A DNA stretch of 64,000 nt, taken from the NCBI GenBank assembly GCA_023334545.1, contig JAADVB010000057.1, positions 20,910 through 84,909 on the forward strand. The letters are read 5' to 3'. Position 1 is the stretch's first letter. Every line of letters begins with the position of its first letter. A program made the translations under genes and the position numbers. This DNA is from Salisapilia sapeloensis. Its lineage: Eukaryota; Oomycota; Peronosporomycetes; Peronosporales; Salisapiliaceae. Below, piece after piece: positions 1-9,830 of the stretch. The notes beneath the pieces were generated by a model. That model ran no database searches. It was not told the origin of the DNA and worked only from the letters and a program-made list of their open reading frames with translations.

Positions 1-68
1 TCTCGAGTCCATTTCCATATCCGAACGACTTCTCTAATCCATATCTTGTCCAGACGTACCAAGCAGTC

Positions 69-755
69 ATGGCAGATGACTTGATGCGCATGTTCCAGAG
101 CATTACCACGACGGACCATGATGAGTTGATCGACCAATTCGCCCATTTACTGCAAACGGACGTGAACACTGCCAACTTTTTCCTCGAATCGTCCAACTGG
201 AACGTCGAACTCGCGGTCAACAACTACCTCGCCATGGCTGCCAACCCTCCTGCACAGCACTCGCCTGCCAGTATGCAGGACAGTGATGCTGCCATGGACG
301 ACTCGGATGACGCAGTGGATCCGTCGCAGGTCATGGACCCCGAAGCAAAGTTTGTCAGCGACTTATCCCAGTCTCAGAACATTGTCTTTGCGCCACAATC
401 CGTCGTTAACATGCAGTGGACGTTCGTAAACAGCGGACCCATCCCATGGCCAGCAGAAACGGCGCTCGTGTTTTCCAATGGAGAGCAGTTCAACGGTCCG
501 GAGCGCATCGAACTGAAGAGCGCTGCGCCGGGGGAAAGGATAGACATCCAAGTATCTCTCCAGATGCCGTCCGAGGTCGGGTCGTACGCCGGCAGCTGGC
601 GATTAAAGTATGCAGACGGTTTCTTTGGTGACGCGGTGTGGGCTATTTTAAACGTTGGTCAGAACCAAGACGGACGGGAAATGGCGGGTGGGAAGAACCC
701 GCAGACGAACGTGTTTGACGGTCGAGGGAACGAGGTGGAAGACATGGATATCTAG
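69..755 (+). CDS. ILRUN: ILRUN-like UBA/FW-domain protein
   Basis: The 228-aa intronless protein has an N-terminal UBA-like helical region (about residues 10-55) and then, after an acidic Asp/Ser linker (70-92), a beta-sandwich resembling the NBR1 FW (four-tryptophan) domain at about 95-196. Tryptophans are visible at 117, 127, 177 and 191, and the PGE turn at 155-157 is typical of this Ig-like fold. The order UBA-like then FW matches ILRUN (C6orf106) in animals, where it modulates transcription co-activators; the function in oomycetes is not established. A pyrimidine-rich initiator-like sequence lies at about 7-18, so the ATG at 69 sits close to a plausible transcription start. It is convergent with the next gene, with 100 bp between the stops. 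Confidence 0.8.
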   Translation: MADDLMRMFQSITTTDHDELIDQFAHLLQTDVNTANFFLESSNWNVELAVNNYLAMAANPPAQHSPASMQDSDAAMDDSDDAVDPSQVMDPEAKFVSDLSQSQNIVFAPQSVVNMQWTFVNSGPIPWPAETALVFSNGEQFNGPERIELKSAAPGERIDIQVSLQMPSEVGSYAGSWRLKYADGFFGDAVWAILNVGQNQDGREMAGGKNPQTNVFDGRGNEVEDMDI

Positions 756-855
756 ACCTGCTCGCATGAACTGCCGCCTCGTATCTATCCTACGTCTGAG
801 TTGAAAGACAAATACGAAATTGTTCCATTCAGAATATATTGTAGCATGCGTGGCA

Positions 856-1272
856 CTAGTAAAAGAGTTGGTAGTAGGGAGCTGGAGGAGCCTCCAGCAT
901 GACTGGGCACGTGTCCAGCTCTGGCGTTTCGAATAGACGCATGATTGATGCCAAGTACGTTTCCTTTGGTAGCTCTCGCATGCATGTCTGGAGGCTTGGA
1001 TGCATTTCAATGTGGCCGAGACGACGCACGATGTTGTAGGCTTGGATTGGTGTGTTGGGCGAGAGGACTCCGTCTGCAGACAGGCCTCCGCCGACTTGGG
1101 CGAGGAACTCGGTTGTATCGCGAATGAGCTGGTGTGTAGAAACTTCGCCACGCTTTTCGGACAGCCATCCAGGCATCTCTAGCTCGGATTTATTCAAAAC
1201 ATCCACGAGCTTGTGCACGTTGTTGTGGTCCCACATGAAGACCAGTCCGGATAGCACGCCCTCAAACTCCAT
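856..1272 (-). CDS. Conserved-looking hypothetical protein, 138 aa
   Basis: A 138-aa open frame from ATG 1272, ending in APPYYQLFY-type aromatic residues. I do not recognise the family. There is no signal peptide and no membrane segment. The composition is that of a globular, mostly helical protein (PGWLSEKRGE, RRLGHIEMHPSL). It is convergent with the ILRUN-like gene. The overlapping frames on both strands are poorer in composition, so this is the most plausible coding frame, but no motif proves it. Confidence 0.5.
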   Translation of the reverse strand: MEFEGVLSGLVFMWDHNNVHKLVDVLNKSELEMPGWLSEKRGEVSTHQLIRDTTEFLAQVGGGLSADGVLSPNTPIQAYNIVRRLGHIEMHPSLQTCMRELPKETYLASIMRLFETPELDTCPVMLEAPPAPYYQLFY

Positions 1273-1279
1273 TTCCTAG

Positions 1280-2262
1280 GCACGATATTAGATCTAGTGT
1301 ATGTATGATGAATAGATGACGTACGTGTTTGAAGGGACAGTGGGAGAACGTTGCATCAGTGTCGGGGATAATCCGTCTGTTCACCATTCTTGTGCGGTGG
1401 AAAAAGAAATTAGCACTGGCATGCTCCTCTCGAAGAAGCAGCGTGGGTCTCCAACGACCGGATGTAGGTCGAAAGTGCGCTACGTTGTGATAGGGACCTA
1501 GGATCGAAACTGGCAGGGTTCATGGAACACCGGGCGAACTGCTCTATTCACTGACGACCTGGATGACTGTGGGAGCATGGACCAGACGCATTCGATGACT
1601 GCTTCAACGTTGTGATTGGATGATCTGGGGTTGAAAGACAGGGATGTGGTAGGCGCGGCATGCGTGTCGAGTTTAAAAGAGTGGGATCATGCCGTCGACG
1701 GAAAGGTTGCTACGTGAAAAACTACTTTGGATCTTCATGAGGTGCTGAAGCCATTTCAACACGTACGCCGTATCAAGTGGCACGCGTGAGGTACGATCCG
1801 AGTACGCTACCAGCATCCGTCCTCCAGCTAAGCTAAGCTACAAGTCATGTAAAAGCTTCAATCTATCCGTGCCAAAGCTTCAATCAATCGTAGAGGATGG
1901 ACAATTCTCAACCAGTCAGTTGAACCATCCGAGCTGGATACTATCCCACTCTTAGCGAAAAATAATCAGATGCGATTGAGAACACGACACGAACGTCTAT
2001 CTTTCGACCGAGCACTCCAGGACTTGTGCTCGAGCACGCATCACCCACTACGATGTGAATGCGAAATCCGGCTACCTCGGTGCTGCGTCCACGAGAATTG
2101 TAGGATAAAGTCGTCGCCTGACGGGATGTCGACGCCCCACGTGATTGGTGGGTTCGGCTGGCGTATGTTTGGACGACCAGAGCGTGCACTTGGTACGGCA
2201 CGAAGCAGTCTTGACGTCAGACACGGATTTGCCTTGTTCCACCAACTACCTGAACTCCAAGT
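1280..2262. other. Intergenic, no gene seen
   Basis: No convincing coding frame in about 980 bp. Two copies of AAAGCTTCAATC lie about 25 bp apart near 1852-1890, next to an AGCTAAGCTAAGCT tandem. The open frames at 1941-2316 overlap each other on both strands and resemble nothing known. Confidence 0.6.
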
Positions 2263-3404
2263 ATGCAAGCAGCCTGTAAGCTCCTCCGTAAGAACACGTC
2301 CTTCGCCACGACGCAATGCCGTCGCTTTGCATCGTCTTCCTATGCCGGTGGGTTCGATGTCTTCAAGGAAAGCCGGATTCTAGTTACTGGCGGTACCGGG
2401 CAAATAGGTACGCTTCCATTGGAATCTCAAATATGGTGCTATCATTGCTAACATGAACTATCTTAGGTATGGAACTGGTGCCATATCTGAGGGAAACATT
2501 TGGCGCTGACTCGGTCATTACGTCCGACATCAAGGCCGTCGCGACGAAGAATAATGAGAGACAGTCCTTCGTCTACTGCGACGTGCAGAACCGAGACTCG
2601 CTGGCTCGCGTCGTGCTCGAGAATGGCGTTGACACGATCGTCCACCTCGCCTCTCTCTTGTCTGCCATCGGCGAGAAGAACCCGGAGCTTGCGCTTCGAG
2701 TCAACGCTCGTGGCATCGAAAACGTCTTGGAGGTAGCCAAGAACAACAACTTGCGCGTCTTCGCTCCGTCGACGATTGCAGTCTTTGGCCCGTCCACGCC
2801 GAACGTCCAGACGCCGGACGACACGATCATGCGGCCGACAACTGTCTACGGCATCACCAAGGTGCATCTCGAGCTGCTGGGCGAGTACTACCACAACAAG
2901 TTCGGCGTCGACTTCCGATCGCTACGGTACCCCGGCATCATCTCGTCCGAGGCTTGGCCTGGCGGAGGAACCACTGACTACGCGGTCGAGATCTTCTACG
3001 ACGCACTACGGTATGGCAAGTACACGTGCTTCCTCAAGCCGGACACACGGCTGCCAATGATGTACATGCCAGACTGTCTGCAGGCGTCTCTGCAGCTGAT
3101 GCAGGCCGACAGCAAGTCGTTGAACCGACGCACGTACAACGTCACGGCCGTGAGCTTCACGCCGGAGGAGATGGCGGCGTCGATCAAGAAGTTCATTCCG
3201 AGCTTTGAGATGCACTACGCCCCAGACTTTAGAGACGAGATCGCCCAAACCTGGCCGCAGAGTCTGGATGACTCAAATGCTCGGCAGGACTGGGGCTGGC
3301 AAGAGCAGTTCAGCCTGGACGAAATGGTCGGCGACATGTTAGAGACGCTGGAGAAGAAGTTGCAGCGCATGGGCGAGCTCCCGGCGACTAGCAAGCAGGC
3401 ATAG
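2263..3404 (+). CDS. TDH: L-threonine 3-dehydrogenase, mitochondrial (two exons)
   Basis: Join 2263-2407 and 2467-3404; the 59-bp intron splits a glycine codon and restores the dinucleotide-binding motif. The 360-aa product has a basic, Ser/Arg-rich N-terminus (1-27) suited to mitochondrial import, a Rossmann glycine motif GGTGQIG at 43-49 and the extended-SDR catalytic pair Tyr176/Lys180 (YGITK), with the Ser-Thr of APSTIA about 28 residues before it. This is the short-chain, NAD-dependent epimerase-like TDH of animals and protists, which oxidises L-threonine to 2-amino-3-ketobutyrate for cleavage to glycine and acetyl-CoA. Proteins of this type differ from the zinc-containing bacterial TDH. 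Length is usual for the family. A UDP-sugar epimerase is the main alternative, but the mitochondrial leader and overall sequence favour TDH. Confidence 0.88.
2408..2466 (+). other. Intron of TDH
   Basis: Starts GTACGC and ends TCTTAG. Removal joins G to GT, giving Gly in GTGQIG and reading on into [10 protein letters not shown]. Length 59 bp, like the other introns in this window. Confidence 0.85.
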
Positions 3405-3647
3405 AGAACTTTTCTACTTAATATAGAGTGATTCTTGAATAGCAACTGGTCTCGTGTTATTCTCTAAGGTATTCGTATTCTTCCTACTCCTAGAGGTTCT
3501 TATCTCCATCCCATCCATCATCGGATGCAAGTCAACATCTAGCTACAGATCAAGTGGGAGTTTATACTTGATGCAAACTACAGCAGTCATGATAATAGAG
3601 CACCAACTAGTTTATGTATATAATTTCTCTACTACTAACATGTATAA

Positions 3648-3719
3648 GGTCTTATGGTGTAATGGTTAGCACTCTGGACTCTGAATCCAGCGATCCGGGT
3701 TCAAATCCCGGTAGGACCT
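3648..3719 (+). tRNA. tRNA-Gln (CTG)
   Basis: A 72-nt cloverleaf. The acceptor stem GGTCTTA pairs with TAGGACC (one G-T wobble). The anticodon arm is CTGGA-CTCTGAA-TCCAG with anticodon CTG, and the T arm CCGGG-TTCAAAT-CCCGG is perfect. Discriminator T at 3719. A T-run (CTTTTTC) starts two bases downstream and is a normal Pol III terminator. Confidence 0.96.
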
Positions 3720-3728
3720 CTTTTTCGC
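3720..3728 (+). terminator. Pol III terminator of tRNA-Gln
   Basis: CTCTTTTTC directly after the tRNA discriminator base; five T residues on the transcribed strand. Confidence 0.75.
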
Positions 3729-4007
3729 CTTTTGTCGAAATGGTAGTCTGACACCTTTTTGTTCTATGCCGACTACTTCCTTTCGAAGCAGCGAATGGAC
3801 ATTGGATTAGACAAGGATGTTCGCTCATCCAGCTAGATAAAAATGTAGACGAGTACATGCTAGCGGTCGATGGCAATACTAGCTAGACATAGAGATTCAT
3901 CGTGAACCGAGAAGAGATTGGTATGTAAAACAGAGTTTCTTGTATTAGAACCCTCAAAAAGGTCGATGCGTTAAAGTATGGAAAAATGCGTAAAACGCCT
4001 CCGGCAT

Positions 4008-5831
4008 CTAGTTGACAGTCTCGGCGTTGACGATCTGCTCGTAGACATCATCGCTCATGGAGTTCTTGGAAAAGTCCCAGCTGTCAGCGGCCACCTCGGC
4101 GATGCGGATCATACCGTCGTTCTGCTCCGAGTCCATGGCCACAATGTACACCGTCGGCTCGTCCTTCGGTCGAGGAGCAAAGTTGTCTCCGCCAGGCGCC
4201 AACGAGTCTTCGTCACCGTTGTAGAAGTAGTAGTGCGTCGAAACATCCGAACGGTCTTCGTTCGTCTCAATGACCTCCGCGACGTCGAGCTCACCGCAGC
4301 CACCCTTGGGACCCATGCCACGGCAGTTGCATCCGTACTGGTTCGAGTGCACGACCTGGGCGTTGAGCATCCACATCGCCGGCTGGTTCGGAGAAGAGCC
4401 CGAGTCCGGCATCTGGACCTTGGACACAAAGATCTTACGCTCACCACCCCATCCATGGTAGTCGTTGTCACCAAAGTAGCCTTCGCACTTATCGTCCTGG
4501 GTGCACGGTCGGTCCTGGAGGACGTTGATCTCGACGCCAGTCGACACATCCGGGCCACCGGACCTGTTGTTCGGGTCGGACGCTTCGTCGAGCTCACCGC
4601 CAAAGCACTCTGGCTCCTCCGCCTTGTTCTTGCCGTCGGAAGTGGCAAATCCCTGGGGTCCATGGGTGGTCGTTCTCGAAAAGTCAATGTTCTTGTTGTT
4701 CATAAAGACAAGGTTGTTCGTCTCGCCCGAGTCCTTGCAGTAAGACGACACCTTCTGCCAGCCGTTGCCTTCATTCGTGTACACAGCAAAGTCCGTAAAG
4801 TCCATCGGACCTCGGTATACCATCGTCACTTCCTCCGACATCGGACCAATGTTGCTCGTCACCTGCTTGGGCTGGGTGGCGCACCCTTGTAAGGACGTCA
4901 CCTGGTTGTATGATCCAGGCATGTTGCCAGCGTACTTGCCCTCGTACTTGAAGACGTTCTTAAACTCAAGCTGGCCAGAGAACGCCGGGCCGCTGCCTCC
5001 GCCTCCTTGACTCTCAGTAGAGGCTAGCGGAGCAGGCTTGTCAGAGTTACCAGAACCGGCAGGTGCAGGCGCCTCTGCGCCGTAGTTACCAGTCGCAGAA
5101 GGTTCCGAGGAAGCCGAAGGAGCGTCAGCGGGAGCTTCCGATGGAGCCTGGGATGGAGCTCCAGTCGGGGCTCCAGTCGGGGCTGCTGTCGGAGCTGCCG
5201 TCGGGGCTCCAGTTGGGGCTTGAGTTGGTGCCGGCGTCGAGGCCGACGCTGAACCGCCGTCGCCACTTTGGCCGTCATTGACATTGCCGGCGCTGTACGA
5301 GCCGCTGTCGCCGCCAGGGCAGAATGTGACATCGAATCCGGTGGTGTCAGGGCACGTGTGGGTCTTGGTGTCATCCTTCGGGAACAAGTAGGCATCCGCG
5401 CAACCGAGCGGGTCGTTCGCCGCGCAGTTCAGGTGCTTACACCTCTTACCGTCCGGCTTCGATGGCGTGATGGCCACAGGGCGGTTGAAACCCACTCTGC
5501 CAGTGGCGGCCTTGCAGTCTTCCCAGCTAGAGCACCAACCAGGCATAGGAGGAATGATACTGATGTCATACCAGGCTGCGCCACCCTGGATGGAAAGTTC
5601 GGCCAAAGTGGCCTGTGGGTCTTTGCCGTCACGGTAAACATGCGCCGGGCCTTCGACCTGCTCGGTTTGGGTACCACCGGGGTTGATTGTACCGACGCAT
5701 TCCGCCGCGGATCCGGATTGAGAGTGGTACAGCTCGACGTCGTTCGTGCACTTGTTGATGAAGTTCACTTGAACAGCCTGTGCCGAGGCGAGAGAGGCGA
5801 GTGCCGCAATCGGGAGCGTAACTTTGACCAT
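4008..5831 (-). CDS. Secreted thaumatin-like / TOS1-family glucanase-like protein
   Basis: A 607-aa intronless secreted protein. Residues 1-19 form a signal peptide (MVKVTLPIAALASLASAQA). A thaumatin-like region with many cysteines covers about 20-175. Then comes a low-complexity linker (about 176-280) with repeated APTxAPT units, probably O-glycosylated. The C-terminal half (about 285-600) resembles yeast TOS1/YJL171C cell-wall proteins (Pfam TOS1_N and TOS1_C), predicted beta-1,3-glucan-active. Its GCGELDVAEV motif (511-520) resembles an ExDxxE glucanase site. It probably acts at the cell wall, where oomycete beta-1,3-glucan is abundant. An initiator-like sequence lies 31-46 bp upstream of the ATG. 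No GPI tail is seen. Catalysis is inferred from the family, not shown. Confidence 0.8.
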   Translation of the reverse strand: MVKVTLPIAALASLASAQAVQVNFINKCTNDVELYHSQSGSAAECVGTINPGGTQTEQVEGPAHVYRDGKDPQATLAELSIQGGAAWYDISIIPPMPGWCSSWEDCKAATGRVGFNRPVAITPSKPDGKRCKHLNCAANDPLGCADAYLFPKDDTKTHTCPDTTGFDVTFCPGGDSGSYSAGNVNDGQSGDGGSASASTPAPTQAPTGAPTAAPTAAPTGAPTGAPSQAPSEAPADAPSASSEPSATGNYGAEAPAPAGSGNSDKPAPLASTESQGGGGSGPAFSGQLEFKNVFKYEGKYAGNMPGSYNQVTSLQGCATQPKQVTSNIGPMSEEVTMVYRGPMDFTDFAVYTNEGNGWQKVSSYCKDSGETNNLVFMNNKNIDFSRTTTHGPQGFATSDGKNKAEEPECFGGELDEASDPNNRSGGPDVSTGVEINVLQDRPCTQDDKCEGYFGDNDYHGWGGERKIFVSKVQMPDSGSSPNQPAMWMLNAQVVHSNQYGCNCRGMGPKGGCGELDVAEVIETNEDRSDVSTHYYFYNGDEDSLAPGGDNFAPRPKDEPTVYIVAMDSEQNDGMIRIAEVAADSWDFSKNSMSDDVYEQIVNAETVN

Positions 5832-5860
5832 TGCTATCTAGTGGAGTGTGCAGTGGTCTG

Positions 5861-5877
5861 CGAATTGAAAAGTGAGA
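5861..5877 (-). promoter_or_regulatory. Oomycete initiator/FPR-like core promoter
   Basis: On the minus strand it reads TCTCACTTTTCAATTCG, close to the oomycete Inr plus flanking promoter region consensus (TCAYTYY followed by CAWTTTNYY). It lies 30-46 bp upstream of the thaumatin-TOS1 ATG, giving a 5' leader of about 45 nt. Confidence 0.6.
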
Positions 5878-5899
5878 GACAAGCTGACGGGTCCGTCTA

Positions 5900-8878
5900 G
5901 TCGTTGGGTGAGGGCGGAGATTTCTACGAGGTGCGTGCCTGTCGTCGAGACAACAACGAAGGACTTTCATCGCGCAAGATCCAATAGAAACCCTCTGTCG
6001 ATCGAAGGCTAGGCGATCCGGCCGAGCGTTAGTTCGGTCCAGTAGACAGTGTCTATTCAGAGCTTCTTCCGCAAGCACAAGGACATAGATCCTGGCAAGA
6101 GACACGAAGATCGTATAGGATAGATGCAGATTGTGGGTGGTAGTCTGTCGTGACAAATAGACCTGATGCCAATGTCCAGAGCTACTTCGCAGTCAGCTCA
6201 CGGCAAAAGCTGACGCAAGGATGCCAGCTCGGCTTCCGATCTGGTTCACCAACACAGGTTCACTCGGTTATTCTAAGCGGCGATCCGACGAAGTGGTCGG
6301 AGCGAAGGTGAAGCCATCCCAGATCTATCGGCTGTTAAACTTGCGTTCGTTATGCGTGTCTAATTGCGCCTACAACGTAACGACCATCGGAGAGATGGCT
6401 TCGTTTCGCCTGTGCTGATGAGAGTTGAGGTAGAGAAAAGAAACCTCCTTCCATCTAGAAATTTATGCTCTAGCAGACGTGTTCTATCATCGATGAATTA
6501 TACCTTCTTTAAAATCAAGTCAATCTTTACAATCTAAAGCTGCTTTCGAAGTGGAAGAATGGATCAGCCACGTGCAAAACATTTTCGATAGAACATCCAC
6601 CAAGATGACATGATCGAAATTTCTACCTGTAGATTTTGCGATTTAAACAGGGCGTGTAGAGGAGTGTCGCGTACCGGAGACGACCGAATATCTTTTTTAT
6701 CGTTTGAACCGACTTGGACCAACCGTAGGGAGTCGACATTTCGGCGGTTTTCATGGTAACCTGGAAGACACTTTTCAATCATCCTAGTTGATGCTTCAAG
6801 CGGTCCTTGCCGCACAGATTAGTCGGACATGCACGAAAGGTCACGCTGCATTTTTCGCATTTCGTTCAAGGCGATCGACGATAAATGCCCCACACATCTA
6901 GATGTGGTGGTGCGATCGTCTATCTATAAGCTTTTACATGCTGCGCCAATACACCTCAAAAGCCATTGTCTAGCTCGTGTACACCGTAAGGTATTGCCTA
7001 CGGATAAATAGATGTTAAAGGTCATCATACAAGTTCTTGTACCTGAATGAAGCGTGAAAGTATATTAAAATGCACGCGGAAACTATATTGCACCGCTTCG
7101 AATGACTCGAAAATTGTTGGTGCGTCATATCTCCTCATAATGGAACGGACAAGTGACAAACATGAACAGTTGCAACTATCTGAAGCGATCGTCGCTCCTC
7201 GAGAACTGGCCATAAGTGAGAAATACACTTCTGGGTGAGCGATATAGGTCGGGCGAATGAAAGAGATCAAACTGAAGATAGTGCTTGCATGCTTAGGGCT
7301 GATTGGGAAGCCAGATAGTAACATCGCGTCTGGCTCGCGTTCTGGTGCGATCCTCTCTGTTTTGGGGTATGCTCATTACGTGTCTTTGATTTGCACTACG
7401 ATCCTCTCTGTTCTGGCGATGTTTAATTCACCTGCACGACGTGGCAGTCAGATTTAGACGAAACGTCCATGCATGCTACAACCTATTATATGTGCTTGAA
7501 GTCCACGTTGGCTATCTTCGTCTACGCTGTCAAATGGAATCAGTCCCTGTCACAAAGCATCAAGGCGAGGTGGTTATCTGGCAAGGTAAAGGCGATTGTA
7601 CTTTGATGACATGACTCATGATTTGTTGACATGCATGCGTCAAGTGACGGCATACTTGATGCTTGATAGGATAGCACGACATTGATTGGCCAGCGAAGGC
7701 TGCAATGGCTATCATAGCAAAGGAATCGTGAAGTTCACTTGATTATGATGCTCGCATGTCTGCACTATTCTACTCTTCACTTAAAGCCGCAGGTTGAGGC
7801 AACTAGTACAGAGTCTCAAGGTACCTTGTAAGTCGTCATTTATATTTACATTTATCGCTCTTTGCCATACTTTTAAATGCCCAAATTTCGAGCTTTCTCC
7901 TTCATCTTGCGTGTTCTACCGGTTATGCAAGTCTACCATTTCTGCTTTCTACGATCACTACAATGATTAAACTTTCGTCGGTTTGAAAGCGACGTAAGCA
8001 AGCTCCAAAGTATTCATACATGCTGACGTAGTGAAAGTGGAAGCATTTGCAGAAAGCTGGGTGTTTGGAAACTCAAGCGTGATAAGGCCTTATATTGCAA
8101 CATGGATCAAGTCTACGTCTGAAGCAAATAAAGATCTTCAAAAGATGGTATCGCATCAATACTTCAAGCCATGGGCATATATTAAAGACTGATAAGTGAT
8201 CATGCATTTTGTAAAGCGCAAAAAAGCGCGCTATGAGGCATAGAGTTAAGCATCCTCTTCATGACGATGCCTGATATTGTATTTTGATGCGGCGGCAGCA
8301 CTGCATGAATTGCAGTCTTGACGTACCATTTTGCTAGATCGAATATGTAGTATGCTGCTGTCAGTTTCTACTGGAACTAGCGGTAGTTTCAAACGTAGAA
8401 AATCGATGGTTTTCATGAAGCTACTATTGACAGACTGAAAAGTGAACTAGTGGGACCGGCTGGACTGTCGAGCAGAATGCAGCGCTTAAAGGTACTATGA
8501 CGAAATGCCGTCGACATTGCGAATCAAGACAATCAATAAATGGTAGCAACTTTATACACAATGTAATCACTTAGATTGAGTGCAGATGTAGACGACCATA
8601 ACAAATGATGCGCACGATCGGTATGTGCAATGCATTAGATGACTCATTCGTTTCTCTGCATACATCAATCGACTTATTTCTACTCTTTCGTTCGTAGGCA
8701 ATTCTTCAGCTTGGAGCTTATTCGCTACCGTGAAAAGCATCCTGCTTTGACAGTCCAAGTGTAAAGCGACTTTACATGCATTTAGTCGGTCTCTTCACAT
8801 GCATCGAGGCCATTCATTTCACTTTCTGTTTAAAGTAAATCCCCACCTAGCTACAACGTTATTCCGTGCTTTGCATCA
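5900..8878. other. Long intergenic block, no gene supported
   Basis: About 3 kb, A+T-rich compared with the coding regions. Only short open frames occur (60-100 codons), with random-looking composition. A near-direct repeat GCGATCCTCTCTGTTTTGG / ACGATCCTCTCTGTTCTGG lies near 7348 and 7400. No tRNA, transposase or terminal repeats were seen. Confidence 0.55.
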
Positions 8879-8890
8879 ATGGTGACGGTG

Positions 8891-8907
8891 GTCACTTTTC
8901 ATTTTCA
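8891..8907 (+). promoter_or_regulatory. Oomycete initiator/FPR-like core promoter of SF3A2
   Basis: GTCACTTTTCATTTTCA matches the Inr (TCAYTTY) and FPR (CATTTTC) consensus almost perfectly. It lies downstream of the first in-frame ATG (8879), so that ATG is probably not transcribed and the true start is the later one at 9095. Confidence 0.6.
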
Positions 8908-9094
8908 ACGTGCCTACTCTCGCTACGTATCTCCAGGATCGTGCTTGGGTTATGTATACCACATCATATGCACCACAACGACCTTTTCAACCAATCGACG
9001 ACATATCAATTCAGATTTCAGCCAATCCAGACTCTTTAAGTCACTCGACAACAAAAGTCGCAACGAAAAAGCGGAACGCGAAAGCAGCTCCGAG

Positions 9095-9772
9095 ATGGAC
9101 TTTCAGAACCGCGTGGGCTCCAAGCCAGGCTCCGGAGGCGTCGCATCTGAAGCACAGGCCAATGCAGACCGCCGTGAAAGACTGCGGAAGCTAGCACTGG
9201 AAACAGTGGACCTCGCCAAGGACCCATACTTTATGAAAAATCACCTTGGGTCCTATGAATGTAAGCTCTGCTTGACGCTACACAACAACGAGGGCAACTA
9301 TCTAGCACATACACAGGGAAAACGTCATCAGACCAACTTGGCTCGTCGTGCTGCCAAGGATGCAGCCGATGCGTCGCACCAGTCGTCCATTCCACTGGCC
9401 CAGCTTCAGGCGCAGACGCAGCAAGCGCCCAAGACGAGATCTCTCAAGATCGGTCTCCCAGGCTACAAAGTGACCAAACAACGTGATCCGGACACTGGTG
9501 CTCATATTTTAATTTTCCAAATCGCGTACCCGAACGCCGAGCAACACATTCAGCCACGCCACCGGTTCATGTCTGCGTTCGAACAAAAGGTAGAAGCACC
9601 TGATCGTAATTTCCAGTACTTGCTAGTGGCATGTGCTCCGTACGAGACTGTCGCTTTCAAGATTCCGAACATCAAGATCGATCGTGGGGAAGGTAAGTTT
9701 TTTACGAATTGGGATAAAGAAGGCAAGAACTTTATGCTGCAACTACGCTTCTTGCCGGAAGCGACAGAATGA
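9095..9772 (+). CDS. SF3A2: Splicing factor 3A subunit 2 (SF3a66/Prp11)
   Basis: A 225-aa U2 snRNP component of the SF3a complex, which acts in pre-spliceosome assembly in the nucleus. The start MDFQNRVGSKPGSGG is the family's own N-terminus. The frame extends upstream to 8879, but those 72 codons overlap the putative promoter and do not resemble the family. A matrin-type C2H2 zinc finger is visible (Cys56, Cys59, His72, His78; YECKLC ... HTQGKRH). The conserved core then runs through PGYKVTKQRDP and the C-terminal IPNIKIDRGEGKFFTNWD. The long proline-rich tail of animal SF3A2 is absent, as in fungi and plants. It is convergent with the desaturase gene, 58 bp apart. Confidence 0.95.
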   Translation: MDFQNRVGSKPGSGGVASEAQANADRRERLRKLALETVDLAKDPYFMKNHLGSYECKLCLTLHNNEGNYLAHTQGKRHQTNLARRAAKDAADASHQSSIPLAQLQAQTQQAPKTRSLKIGLPGYKVTKQRDPDTGAHILIFQIAYPNAEQHIQPRHRFMSAFEQKVEAPDRNFQYLLVACAPYETVAFKIPNIKIDRGEGKFFTNWDKEGKNFMLQLRFLPEATE

Positions 9773-9830
9773 AGAACGAATCACAATTGAAAAAGCTTGT
9801 TCATGTTTTTTTTCACTGAGACACTCATGC

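Noticed and set aside
1941-2316. Overlapping frames of 86-137 codons upstream of TDH
   Set aside because: They conflict on both strands, have random composition and run into the TDH leader.
3652-3876. 75-codon minus-strand frame across tRNA-Gln
   Set aside because: Its C-terminus (VLPGFEPGS...) is just the antisense translation of the tRNA, a well-known false peptide.
3978-4892. 304-codon plus-strand frame
   Set aside because: Antisense shadow of the thaumatin-TOS1 gene; Val/Arg/His-rich without motifs.
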